Shown here in pieces: positions 23,660 to 34,994 of a stretch of 64,000 nucleotides of DNA. The notes beneath the pieces are model-generated. The model was not told where the DNA came from and ran no database searches. It saw only the letters and a program-made list of their open reading frames with translations. The position numbers and the translations under genes are program-made. This DNA is from Cytidiella melzeri (taxonomy: Eukaryota; Basidiomycota; Agaricomycetes; Polyporales; Irpicaceae): contig JABYQR010000028.1 of NCBI GenBank assembly GCA_022592445.1, positions 1 through 64,000 of the forward strand. The letters are read 5' to 3'. Every line of letters starts with the position of its first letter. Within the stretch, counting starts at the first letter, position 1.

Positions 23660-24614
23660 CAGGGGCACAGCTCTGGCGCAGAGGATCTTTGCAGACTTCT
23701 TTCACTCACTGGCCCCGCGTCAAGCCGTCCCTGCAACTGAACAGCATTCTACCAAAAGAGGAGATCATCGAGTCTGCCACCGGCGCAATACTGTTCCCCT
23801 TGCGGAAATCGTAATCCTTCTGGACCTAGAACCCGCCATTGACGGTTACAGTAGGTAATACAGTCGCACACATCAATGATCTCCTCGTGGTTCAGCCATT
23901 GTTGTTCAAGCTACGACATTACACAACGACATCAGCGCCTCAGGTGGAACAATATGGCACAGTAACGCTGACACGTCGATGACTAGAACCGTCAACGCTA
24001 TACACTGTCGCAACGCAACGTCTTCAACGTGTCACGACTTTTGCGGTGTTGATGTCCTTTTGTGCATTGTCCATCATGTCGCTCAGTAAGTATGCAGCTG
24101 TACGTCTTGTGCAACCTGCGTTGCGGCGACGTCGCCACCTCTCTACATGTATACCAACAGTACTACTACTGCCCACTTACAGTACAGCTTGGTACCACTC
24201 ATCGTCTGGATCCCACTGATGAGATGTCTCATACCTCGCCGCACAGCCTGTCAGAGCGCGACTCGGATGGCACTCAACATGTGATCAGAGAGCGTAAATG
24301 TTTGGTCTCATGAGAACGTGTACAAGACAACCTAAGCACCGACAGTTTGGCCAAACGCACATCGATTATTCATGCTCTCGTGTCCGACTCGCACAGCCCA
24401 TCCTACCTATGGCCGCCGATCTTTCGCGCTGTCACCACCTTCAGGCTGCCCTGAAGTTTCAACTCAATTTGACAACTTCTTGTTGTTTGACTAATGCGTG
24501 CTCGACCAGTACGAAACCTGATCAATAATCGGCCATCGCGTGTCTCAGCCTGCTCATTCTGCCTCCGACGTTGCAGACGTACACCGCCAAACGGAGTCAT
24601 ACGCAGAACAGCCG
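23660..24614. other. Intergenic, no confident gene
   Basis: Only short overlapping ORFs without recognisable domains. It runs up to the target-site copy of the foldback element. Confidence 0.3.
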
Positions 24615-24621
24615 ATAATCG
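24615..24621 (+). repeat. Target-site duplication, left copy
   Basis: ATAATCG directly abutting the left end of the element; the same 7 bp follow the right end. Confidence 0.65.
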
Positions 24622-25650
24622 CACCTATCCGTCCCGCTATGAAAGCCCCATCAGAGGGCATCAAACGACCCTGCGCCGAGCCATATCTGAGTCAGATCTG
24701 CGAGTTTTCCTCACCCGTCTATAAACCGTTCAAGAATTAACTCAAATATCTTAGATCATCAGTCCCTGCCGAGCCATCGTGCTCCCGCCCTCGCGCTCAC
24801 CATCATCTCCCATCAATCACGCGCGGATTATCTCCGGCAATGTCCCCGCTCCCGCGCTCGCTGTCTACAACGATGAGCGCTGTATAGTATAGGTCCATGG
24901 CTTCCCCTTCGATTCACTTAGTTCTTTTTGGCTATATAGGGTAATCAAGTGTGTAGAATACGATTATGAAGTCCGATTTAATAATTACTTGATAGATCTC
25001 TCACTGTAGCCAGATCTGTAGTGGCCACAGGGGTGTCTGGCCCTCTGTATATGCATGCACTATTCCTAACGTCTAGTGGCTTTGTTTAATTAATTTTGGA
25101 TACATATGCGAAGAATTGGTGAAGAAACCATGTTATTTGAGACAAAGGAGAAGGTGCTATGCATTGAACATGGTGGAGAGTAGAGATGGGTGGCCACACA
25201 TGGGATCATCTTGTACAATAAATCGCACACTTGATTGAAAGTGTTTTCCCATGTATATAGACGTAAAATAATGTGCCCGATTGGCGCAATAGCGGTTGGG
25301 CCAATTGTAGTATACCTGTTCCCCTCCTGCCTCCCAAAAGGTACAAAGCGCCCTCCCACTGTGTGACCATTGAGCGCGGGCTTGGCGCACCTATCCAGTC
25401 GTGTAGAGCACCCTAAAAAGCAATAGTACAAGGTAATACATCCCCCCCGCCGCTAATTCCGACGCTTCTAAGATGCTACAAAGGTGAGAAAAGGCGAAAT
25501 TGACATGCTCCCAAGCACATATCTGCCTGTGGAGGTCCCTACAGGCTGGGGGACTGTAGAATTCATTCATGATAATGTTTAACATACATGATTCAGTATG
25601 TACAATATTTTATTTGAAGGGGATTGAAGCCCTACCGCCCCAGATACATG
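24622..25650 (+). repeat. Left inverted-repeat arm
   Basis: Left 1029-bp arm of the foldback element. Its outer part is rich in GC motifs such as GCTCCCGCGCTCGC; the inner part is AT-rich. Confidence 0.85.
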
Positions 25651-25730
25651 GAAATGACCCGAGAGCAAAGCTGGGTTCAAGAAGCTTTGTGCCGGGTTCT
25701 TGCACATCCTGGTCTTCCTGACTGCTTTTT

Positions 25731-26759
25731 CATGTATCTGGAGCGGTAGGGCTTCAATCCCCTTCAAATAAAATATTGTACATACTGAATCATGTATGTT
25801 AAACATTATCATGAATGAATTCTACAGTCCCCCAGCCTGTAGGGACCTCCACAGGCAGATATGTGCTTGGGAGCATGTCAATTTCGCCTTTTCTCACCTT
25901 TGTAGCATCTTAGAAGCGTCGGAATTAGCGGCGGGGGGGATGTATTACCTTGTACTATTGCTTTTTAGGGTGCTCTACACGACTGGATAGGTGCGCCAAG
26001 CCCGCGCTCAATGGTCACACAGTGGGAGGGCGCTTTGTACCTTTTGGGAGGCAGGAGGGGAACAGGTATACTACAATTGGCCCAACCGCTATTGCGCCAA
26101 TCGGGCACATTATTTTACGTCTATATACATGGGAAAACACTTTCAATCAAGTGTGCGATTTATTGTACAAGATGATCCCATGTGTGGCCACCCATCTCTA
26201 CTCTCCACCATGTTCAATGCATAGCACCTTCTCCTTTGTCTCAAATAACATGGTTTCTTCACCAATTCTTCGCATATGTATCCAAAATTAATTAAACAAA
26301 GCCACTAGACGTTAGGAATAGTGCATGCATATACAGAGGGCCAGACACCCCTGTGGCCACTACAGATCTGGCTACAGTGAGAGATCTATCAAGTAATTAT
26401 TAAATCGGACTTCATAATCGTATTCTACACACTTGATTACCCTATATAGCCAAAAAGAACTAAGTGAATCGAAGGGGAAGCCATGGACCTATACTATACA
26501 GCGCTCATCGTTGTAGACAGCGAGCGCGGGAGCGGGGACATTGCCGGAGATAATCCGCGCGTGATTGATGGGAGATGATGGTGAGCGCGAGGGCGGGAGC
26601 ACGATGGCTCGGCAGGGACTGATGATCTAAGATATTTGAGTTAATTCTTGAACGGTTTATAGACGGGTGAGGAAAACTCGCAGATCTGACTCAGATATGG
26701 CTCGGCGCAGGGTCGTTTGATGCCCTCTGATGGGGCTTTCATAGCGGGACGGATAGGTG
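25731..26759 (-). repeat. Right inverted-repeat arm
   Basis: Reverse complement of the left arm with no gap and one noted substitution (25742 against 25639). Confidence 0.85.
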
Positions 26760-26766
26760 ATAATCG
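26760..26766 (+). repeat. Target-site duplication, right copy
   Basis: ATAATCG directly abutting the right end, in direct orientation relative to the left copy. Confidence 0.65.
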
Positions 26767-27228
26767 AGTTACGTACGGTAGTGAACGACCATACGATCCA
26801 GTAAGCCACCGTACGCATTGGCTCTGGTCAAGACCATCGAGTGTATTGCACTCATCCTTCTCAGTCGTGCACATTGTGTCTCTCTCCAGCGTCTGCCAGT
26901 GTGCGTTATTGTCAACTTCACTGGCCCTTCTCCTCTTGTCCTAGATGCATATAACGGTGCCGTCGGGAGAGGAACGCAAGATGGTCATATACCACCAATA
27001 GTACACCAAGTCTATTGCTTTTGAGTGTGTTGACTACAGCGGATGGTAGTGTGAACTACAACGAGTCGGACTACCTTATCGAGATAACACAGAAACTCTA
27101 GGTTGGGAGAGAGGAAATAACAAAGCGAATACCAACATCTAAGACCGAATGTGATTGACAGAGCTCCAGCTCATACATTCTCAAAGCTCACCCTCTCTCC
27201 GCTGACGTTCAATGAGTAAGAACGACAC
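26767..27228. other. Intergenic right of the foldback element
   Basis: No gene recognised. It includes the 3' flank of the DUF6593 gene. Confidence 0.3.
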
Positions 27229-27962
27229 TTAACAAAGGTACATCAGCAAAACTAGTATCCACATAACGGGGAGGACGTCGAACAAACAAAACCGGATACG
27301 CACTGATCAGAGAATCCAAAGTGTCCATCGCGACAGGGTCAACTTCGAGATACGGATGCTGGGACATCTTCAGCACATACGCGAATCGCTTCTGCTTGTG
27401 GTACACAGCGACGGGTTTGTCTTCAGGCATGTCCTCTCGCACAAGCTAGGTTCGCACAGCCCTATATGAGCGCACGACAAACAAAAAAAAACCGCACAAA
27501 ACGGTGAGGTGATTCCACAAGGTACCTCGAGACGTCTGTGACGTGCTCTCCACGTATACCGCTTTCCATCCTTCCCATGAAACGTCGACTGTCTAAAGAA
27601 CGCACAACCTTGAATCAGCCTTTTTTTTTTTTCTTGGTTTTGCCACGCTTTCCAACCCAACCCTCTCTTCCAAACTCGGTAACTCACTTTATACCATCCT
27701 TTTCCAAAAACTTGGCCACAGGCTGCAACGCCCCGCCGTACAACTTCACCTCGGAAGCGTTCCCGCGCAAGTCGTTCTTCATCTCCCCGATAACGTCGTA
27801 CTGACGCGTGTTGGGATCGAGTCGACTGATCGTCGTGACGCCCTGAGCCCATTTGGGAGTGATAACCTCGTAGTAGATGACGTCGGACTGGTTGGATAAT
27901 ACCACGTTTCGGAGGCTCGTCGTCGTGAGCATGATCTTTTGCGGCTGGGGAGGAGCGGGCAT
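27229..27962 (-). CDS. DUF6593-type protein
   Basis: Looks like the small fungal DUF6593 family, common in Agaricomycetes and without known function. Exon 1 runs from ATG 27962 (MPAPPQPQKIMLTTTSLRNV, VLSNQSDVIYYEVITPKW) through ISRLDPNTRQYDVIGEM to the donor at 27687. Exon 2 (about 27597-27533) gives TFHGKDGKRYTWRARHRRLE, matching the DG-x-x-Y-x-W core of the family. Exon 3 gives DKPVAVYHKQKRFAYVLKM and DPVAMDTLDSLI. With a last intron (donor GTGCGTATCC) the protein ends IILLMYLC at 27229; without it the frame runs on to 27209. The hydrophobic spliced ending suits the family better, but the choice is uncertain. Confidence 0.65.
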
Positions 27963-28410
27963 GGTGGTCCTTGGCGGTCTGTGGTGGATGTGACTAGAAG
28001 GGGGGGACTGTCAAAAAGGTATGCTTGCGAGAGCATACTTATACCATCATGCTCGCGGTGCATTTTAGTGGCTCATGTCTGATCATGAGCAAATACCGCC
28101 ACGCTGTGGCGCTGTGGGAACCGTAGACACGCAGAGTTCACAGAATCGCGCACCAGCCGTGACCCGACAGAAGGATTCTCATCGGAAATGATGCCAGTGC
28201 CGAGTGTCCGGATTACGGACGCGCGACACTTCGGGGCGAGCTGCGCAAAGTCTGGTATGCCAGTGGATTGATCTATGCCAAAATGATACACGAAGTGACA
28301 CCCCTGCGGAAGTCGAGTGATAATAGGTGGCAGTCCACAAGGAGAGAATTTCGCGCAGCCACGCACATATGATACATTAATGATTTTGCTTTTTCCGGAA
28401 ATAATACATT
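27963..28410. other. Intergenic, no gene seen
   Basis: About 450 bp with the DUF6593 promoter at the left and the PRPP synthetase 3' flank at the right. ORFs crossing it belong to other frames. Confidence 0.35.
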
Positions 28411-29735
28411 CTAATAGTCGCCTTGAGCCCAGTCGCCGAAGAGTAGACTGATACTCTCGCCATTGTGGGTTCGGCGTATGCTCTCTGCGATGGTGGGACT
28501 GACGTCCATGGTAACCAATTTTGAGCACAGCTCGCGATGATTATGTTGGGGTATCGTATTTGTGACCTGAACCCAGTTGTCAGCCAATACAGGATACTAT
28601 TCGAGGTTATAACGTACCACAAGCTGTTCTAGCGGCAGCTCCTGGATTTTGTTCATCTTTGCCTCTGACAGCAGACCTAGCCGGACAAAGTCAGGATGCG
28701 AAGGAGACTGCCGGACACGACGCACTCACCGTGCGAAATCAGGGCATATGTAGTCTTCACACCGTTCTCCTGCAGAGCTTTAGCCGCTAGAGCTAGCGTA
28801 TTGCCGGAATCAATCATATCGTCTACAAGAATGGCGACCTAGCACTATTTGTCAGAACAGTATGTCGCGATGCTTTGACGCTGACACCCACTTTGTCTCG
28901 AACATCCCCAACCAGAACTTCCATCTTTTCTGGCGCATTTTCTCCCTTGGCCACCCGCTGACGATGAATCAGTGCAAACTCCACACCAAGCTTGTCAGCT
29001 ATGGCAGCAACACTGGAAAACCTATTCAAGACCGCAGCTCATCGGCAAGAAATGTGACAACCGACCGTTTGGCTCCACCTGCGTCGGGACTGATGATGAT
29101 GCTGTTCCGCCAGTCAGGAATGTTGCGCTTAATGTAGGCGATCATGAGTGGCTCTGAATAGAGGTTGTCCACCGGAAAGTCAAAGAAGCCTTGGATCTGA
29201 CTGGCGTGCAGGTCCATAGTAATGACATGGTCGCAGCCGGCGACAGCAAGCATATTTGCTACCAACTTGGCGGTGATGGGTGCCCGAGACTTGTCCTTCT
29301 TGTCCATCCTGGCATAGGGAAAACAAGGGATGACGGCCGTGATACGACGAGCGGATGCACCCTTGCAAGCCGAGATGAGGATGAGGAGCTCCATTAAATT
29401 ATCGTTGACGTCGCTGCAGCCGGACTGGATGATGAAGACGTCTTCGTCTCGAATAGACTCTGAGATCTTCACGTTGATCTCTCCGTTGGAGAATTTTTTG
29501 ACCGTGCAAGGCGTGAGCAGAACATTGAGCCTGCGTTCATGCAAATGGTCAATGAATGACATGTCCTCCGGACGGCTGTTGCTGCCCGAGTGAACTGCAG
29601 CTCACCGCTCGGCCACTGCTTGGGCGAGCTCTGGGTGGCTATTGCCTTGGGTGAATGTGAGGTGAGTACAGGTTTGACCAACGGTCAGTCCTTTGCCTCA
29701 CCCGTGAGCAGTCTGACGGCGTTTCCGTGAAGCAT
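28411..29735 (-). CDS. PRS: Ribose-phosphate pyrophosphokinase (PRPP synthetase)
   Basis: Makes 5-phosphoribosyl-1-pyrophosphate from ribose 5-phosphate and ATP for purine, pyrimidine, His, Trp and NAD synthesis, in the cytosol. Start ATG 29735 gives [12 protein letters not shown]; a 13-codon microexon adds [13 protein letters not shown]; the next exon begins [20 protein letters not shown]. Further motifs: [35 protein letters not shown], the signature [31 protein letters not shown], and the PRPP-binding loop [19 protein letters not shown]. The C-terminus [20 protein letters not shown] is typical. Length and order match the family. Fungi often carry several PRS paralogues, so which one this is cannot be told. 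Confidence 0.93.
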
Positions 29736-30089
29736 TGTGGGTCTTGAAGACTATTAGAGCATGTATAGGAATAAAGAAAAATGCAGAGGGAGTGGTGATG
29801 GTCGTTGCAGAAAGTCGAGCAACAAGGCGCCCAATGTAGCAAAATGATCGTTAGCGCTCAGTGAAATGTTCCAGCAATCTTTATTTTTGGCAAGGCCTAC
29901 TCGCAGCGAGTTTCAGGCTAACTCACAAGCAAATGGACGAACAAAATTCCCATGAAACTCATCAAATTATACACACGACACTCGCTCAGTGGCCGGGTTC
30001 ATTGATCCAGTCTCGGAATTATTGGATCAAGGCGTTCCTACACTTCCATCACGAGAGTCGCCCAAGGACCTTTCTCTCATCTGCTTAAG
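29736..30089. promoter_or_regulatory. Divergent promoter, PRS and SLC41 copy 1
   Basis: 354 bp between the two divergent start codons, so both promoters must lie here or overlap the 5' ends. No clear TATA box seen. Confidence 0.45.
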
Positions 30090-32044
30090 ATGACTGACCT
30101 ACACTACATGGATGCTGGCCATTCGAGGACGTCAGAAGAAACCTCAGAAAGCTTCGAGATGGATAGGCTAGATGATAATGCCACTACTCCTGACCCAAGA
30201 CGGCATCAACACCAACGCTCTGCAAACCCGGATTTCGAAGAGGATTCAGCTGATGAAGACGAAGCTTTGTTGGTGCCCAGAGAGCGGCCACCTATGGAAG
30301 AGATAGGAAATGTTCCCGTGGGGAGAGCAAGCGTATGGGTACAGGCTAGACGGATCGTCATTGAGGTATTTAAGCCTAGTTGTGATACGTGCAACTTTGG
30401 CTAACCACGTCAAATTCCAGACAGGGCCAACATTACTGCTTACTACAGTTGGACTTCTGTTCACTGGAGAGCTGTTGAACAACGTCTCGGTGCGTATGCT
30501 CAACATTTGAAGCGATTCACTCTCTAACTGATGTGCCCAGCATTGGAAAGCCATGTCACGAGTAGATGAGCTCATTATGATCATCCCCGTCGTACTCAAT
30601 CTCAAAGGGAATCTGGAAATGAATCTTTCAGCACGCTTGAGTACAGCAGCAAATATAGGAGAGTTGGACAGGCCCAAGGCACGCCGGCAGATCATTCGCG
30701 GAAACTTGACTCTTCTGCAAGTACAAGCCACACTGGTCTCCTTCGTCGCTGCGCTCGTAGCTTTTGGTCTCGGGCGATTGATACCGTCACACATCCCAGA
30801 GGACCCCCAGACCGAGGTTACAGGACTATTCACCCGACATATCGCTTCGAACCGGTCATTACATCAGGCAAGACTTCCGCGGCCTTCACCGCTGCCTAAG
30901 AGCGACCCAGGAGGCTTGGCGGAGTGCGTGCATTATGCGATAGGAGCATCATCATCAACTGACTGTGTCGTTGTGTTAGGTTTCTTGTAACCGCGTCGTC
31001 TGCTATGCTTGCCGCCTGCATGTCAAGTGTCTTGCTTGGCTCTTTTATGTGCATGCTTGTTGTCCTCTGTCGAAAATTCGGCCTAGACCCAGGTACGCCA
31101 CACCACCCTATGGCTCGTTCAATAGCATCTGAACTCGCCCGTCAGATAACATTGCTCCTCCAGTAGCAGCATGCCTAGGCGATTTGGTGACACTGCTGCT
31201 TCTTGGCGTGGTCTCCGCTATCAATATCGCACTTATCAAAACCCCCATTCCGCTTGTAATCATCATCTTGCTGGCTATCGCAGCGGTTGGATGGGCCGTT
31301 GTCACTCGCGGGAACCGCAGAGTCAGCCATCTTCTCCACGAAGGTTGGCTTCCATTGTTCGCAGCGATGGTGATCAGCTGTGGCACCGGCATTGTGCTAG
31401 ATTTATTCGTCAGTCGGTTCGAAGGGTTTGCCCTTCTAGCTGCCGTCATTAGCGGTAAGTCGACTCGTAAGCTTCCTCAAGTCTACGTTACGAAGTTGCA
31501 CTGTAGGGCTGCCGGGAAACGTTGGCTCTATCTTTGTGTCAAGATTATCGACAGCTCTGCACACGGCGTCGTACTCTCTTGCTGGGCTACCAGCTACCTC
31601 CGCGGATGACCTGTCGGCGCCCAAAACATTACCCTCAGAACCTCCTCCGTCGTCTCGACTTGTGATGATCACCCTGTGCTGCGTAACATTTCCGATTGAA
31701 ATTGCTTTTCTTGCAACGCTGCGCGCCCTCGGCTGGCTACGCGTTCCTTTTATTTTTCTCGCCTCCTCCCTGTTGTTCTTCGTAATCGCTGTGAGTTCAC
31801 AAATGCTCTACTTTAATGTGACAATCCCACCCCATGCTAACTTCATCTCCCTCAAAAGGTCATCGCATCTCTCTTCCTCGCCCAACTCCTCACCCACTTT
31901 CTGTGGAAACGAAACCTAGATCCGGACATGTACGCCCTCCCGATACATTCAGCGTTGGTCGACCTCATCGGCCAACTCCTTCTCGTGGTCTGCTTTGAGA
32001 TTCTCTCACATCTAGGTGTCCCGCTCAAATCGCAAGATGGCTGA
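30090..32044 (+). CDS. SLC41/MgtE-type magnesium transporter, copy 1
   Basis: Integral membrane divalent-cation (Mg2+) transporter of the SLC41 family, with two related MgtE domains. From ATG 30090, an acidic cytosolic N-terminus (EEDSADEDEALLVPRERPP) precedes ASVWVQARRIVIE, then TGPTLLLTTVGLLFTGELL, and the hallmark VVLNLKGNLEMNLSARLSTA followed by ANIGELDRPKARRQIIRGNL. The second domain repeats the pattern: CLGDLVTLLLLGVVSAINIA and GLPGNVGSIFVSRLSTALHT. The C-terminus reads NLDPDMYALPIHSALVDLIG and ends LSHLGVPLKSQDG. At least six introns. Its paralogue at 38846-40823 shares exon structure and orientation. Transport direction and localisation cannot be read from sequence. Confidence 0.88.
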
Positions 32045-32510
32045 TGATGACCACTCACCATTTTCTTCTATCGTTCATTCGTTGTTGTCCTTAATCTTAT
32101 ACTGCCTCCTATCCATAGCACACCACCTATGCGCAGCATCACCTCTCTCTCCGGACTGCAGTTATTGGCTGTTACATACTCTTCATCTCGGCCATACGTA
32201 TTTTGTCTGCATATTCAAGTAACACTCCCTTGCATTAACTTATTCTATTTTATATGGTCCTGTCGTGATTATTCCTTGCAATCAGAACTTAGAAACTTCA
32301 CATTCACAGCTGCTCGAGTTTCAGCAAATCCTGAGGCCTGAGGGAGCTATGCCGTGCTGTCTTCAATGCAAGAGATACGGTAGGTTACTTCACATTCTCG
32401 AGACTGTCCGATATAAGCGAGATAGGCGGACTGAGCACGCAAGTTCGATGAATAGTACAGCAGTGATGATGTAGCAAAGGTTAGACCGTTCCAGCGGGTA
32501 CGCCCCCAAC

Positions 32511-34702
32511 TTATCCTAGCTCCATAGGCGCATCCTCTGGATTCGCCTTCCCTTTCACAGGTAAACTACCGTTACTAGTCCGTGCCTGTGCAGCTGCAGG
32601 AGGGCCTGGCCGAATGGGGGGAGCCGAACGCTCCAACTCACGCTGCACCTCTTCCTCGATCCCTTCGTAAAGACTTGCCGTCGGTAACCCCCATATTCGT
32701 CCCGGTGACTCGGACTCCTTTGCCTCAAACACCCTTCCAACGACATCGACATAGCGTCTACGCGTCTGCACGTACTGCTTCAGCTGCTCTGGTACGCTGA
32801 GCTCGTAGTCATCATCAGGAGTAAGTCCAAGGGCGGCGGGTGAGGGGGCGATGATGGCTGTCGCACTGGACGTAGTGGTATTACCGTTGAGTTCAGCAGT
32901 CCTCTTCTTCTTCTTATGGGATTTAGGCCCTTCGCTCTTCTTCTGCAACTTCGCGTACAAATTTGTGATGCACTTGTCCAAATCATCTCGCTGTTCCAGG
33001 TAGAATTGGTAGGCAAGGCGGTCTCGTGCAACAGCGGCTAAACGAGCTCTCCGCGCTTTATTGGTAGCGACCAACGTTCGAAGTTCATGCTGAGCGTGTC
33101 GCAAGGCAGTAGCTATTGGATCGTCGACAGCCTCGGAATAGTCCGGCTGCAAAAGATGCGTCAACGAACATCAAGCCACAGGAACAGACGTCCGATACTT
33201 ACTACCTCATCCAAAAAACCATGAAACCGCATCACGTTTTTCACACGTTCTTCGAGGTCTGCTACATTCATCTTGTCCCTAGCTGCTTGTGCTGCTGCAC
33301 CATTCGTACCAGGACGCCCTTCCATGGCTTCCTCGGCAGCCTTCACTCCCTTCCACTCCGTCGCGTTCTGCATAGGTATCATGGCACTCACAAGGCGCTC
33401 CGTCAACGGGCCGTGACCGCGCTCCTCTGTCAGTAGATCACTCTCCTGCAGCGTTGACGGCTCCCACCTTGGGAGAGGGGCCACTGAAGATGAACCCGGT
33501 AGCGATATGCCTGAACGTACAGCTGCGGTGCCAGGTAGAGGCGTCCCATAGTGGGCGATGTCTTCCTCTTCCCAGACCTCTGAGTAGTGGCGGCCAAGTT
33601 TGGGCATGACGTACGGCTCTACTTCGTCGTGGGTGTACTCCAGGAATCCAATATCTTCCTCCTTGATAGGCCGTATCCAAGGCTCTACACTCGTGTAGAA
33701 TGTGGTGACCAGGACTTGCGATGGCTGCTTTGCTTTGCTGAAATCATCCTCAACTTCGGTTGGTTTACTCGGTCCGGGCACTGGAGCTGCTGGAATTGGA
33801 GGCTTAGTTGGGATGGTGACTGTTTGTGAAGGAACAGTGAAATCCGGTCCGGCCGCGGGCTGCTTATGTATTGTCAGCAGTAGTCGTTAGCATCGTGTAC
33901 CGCACGTACCTTGCCAAGCTGATTCAGTATCGAGCTGGGATACTTAGTGACCTTGGGAGGCGGAGGCAAATGTGAATGTGTATGCTGTGGCACAGGCGTA
34001 GTCTTCCGTGTCTTGTGAGATTCTTTAGGCATGGCATGTGCTCAAGCCTTGAGCTACGGAAACTCATAACAACTTGTGCAGCTCACCACTTTCCGCGTCG
34101 CTTCCATCTTCTCTTTTTCGCTTTTTCTTCTTCTTCTTCGCTTCATCAATCAAACTAAATGATACATCTAGTCAGCTCAATGACAAGATATATGTGAACA
34201 CATATGTCTCACGTCTTACGAGGATCATATGGCGGTGTAGATGCGGTAGACTGGACGCTGCTAGCTGGTATAGACGGCATGCGAGGTTTTGGAATGGCCT
34301 GCGGTTGTACCGAGAGCCTCTTATCCTCGCCATTGGGGAGTGGTGTGACTGAACGAGAGCCGAGAAGCCACGAAACAAATGTAACCGCACAACGATCCCA
34401 AACGTCAGAGACGCGCCATATAACACAGAAGAGTAGTACACACAGGCGCGTTCCTTCTTAATCTTCTCAAGTGCCTTACCTTTGCCCTTCTCCTTCTCCT
34501 TCAGACGTCGCATTGACTCTTCAATAGTTCGTAGATCATCTCCCGCTTTCTTTGCCCTCTCGAGGGTGCGCTGCTTCGCTATTCTCAGCTCCGCCTGTAG
34601 CGCATCTAGGTCCTCTGTAGGTGGTAAAGCATCTGGCAGGTTCTTCAGGAGAGTAGAGCGTATCGCAGGCGGGACAGAGTACGGCGTCACGATGGCCGAC
34701 AT
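32511..34702 (-). CDS. ADA3: SAGA adaptor subunit Ada3/Ngg1
   Basis: Adaptor of the SAGA/ADA histone acetyltransferase module, working with Gcn5 and Ada2 in the nucleus. The start at ATG 34702 (MSAIVTPYSVPPAIRSTLL) is followed by LPPTEDLDALQAELRIAKQR and the charged helix KAGDDLRTIEESMRRLKEKE. The middle is Pro-rich (PKESHKTRKTT, HLPPPPKVTKYPSSILNQLG). The conserved core is PWIRPIKEEDIGFLEYTHDE, VEPYVMPKLGRHYSEVWEEE. The C-terminal region has ALRHAQHELRTLVATNKARR, a Lys-rich patch, SVPEQLKQYVQTRRRYVDVV and LYEGIEEEVQRELERSAPPI, ending PMELG. Five or so introns at about 33.15, 33.88, 34.06, 34.18 and 34.4 kb. Matches the Ada3 family well over its length. Confidence 0.88.
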
Positions 34703-34994
34703 GACTGGAAGTAGCGGTCCAAACGCCACCGTAGCCGCAGAAAGCAAAATTCAAGCCAGTTTCAAGGATTCCTGCTCGGTTCCAATATCCTGTGAGGGAT
34801 ATGTCGGTCGGCGAGTACGAGGTATGTTGTGGCCGTGAACAAGAGGTGAAGCGCCCATTCACCGGACGTCGGGCAATTACTTCGTTAGGATATTCTCACG
34901 CCTCGATGTAAGGTTCATTGAAACCGTGAGTAGCGCCTACCAGTCCAGTATTGCCCGCAACGACGACGACGACAGCAAAACAGAAACACTACCG
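34703..34994. promoter_or_regulatory. Bidirectional promoter of ADA3 and PER1
   Basis: Only 292 bp separate the divergent ATGs at 34702 (Ada3) and 34995 (Per1), so the two housekeeping genes must share regulatory DNA. No TATA box obvious. Confidence 0.5.

Larger units (their letters stand above)
24622..26759. mobile_element. Foldback-like element with 1029-bp terminal inverted repeats
   Basis: Two arms of exactly equal length (24622-25650 and 25731-26759, 1029 bp each) are reverse complements around an 80-bp spacer. The single mismatch I found is at 25639/25742. Both ends read CACCTATCC inward. The 7-bp sequence ATAATCG lies immediately outside both ends (24615-24621 and 26760-26766), which fits a target-site duplication. 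Arms carry only mirrored ORFs of 64-113 codons and no transposase, so the element is non-autonomous. Long-TIR MULE-, hAT- or KDZ-related origins are all possible; the ends do not decide between them. Confidence 0.85.

Noticed and set aside
25090..26291. Mirrored ORFs of 64-113 codons in both arms of the inverted repeat as genes
   Set aside because: They exist twice only because the arms are identical; they lack domains and codon structure, and no start context supports them.
24622..26759. Reading the inverted repeat as a replication origin or telomere-type hairpin
   Set aside because: The directly repeated 7-bp flanks and internal location fit a transposon insertion better.
34926..34994. Longer N-terminus for Per1
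   Set aside because: It would need a GTG start and would bury the signal peptide; ATG 34995 places the signal at the N-terminus.
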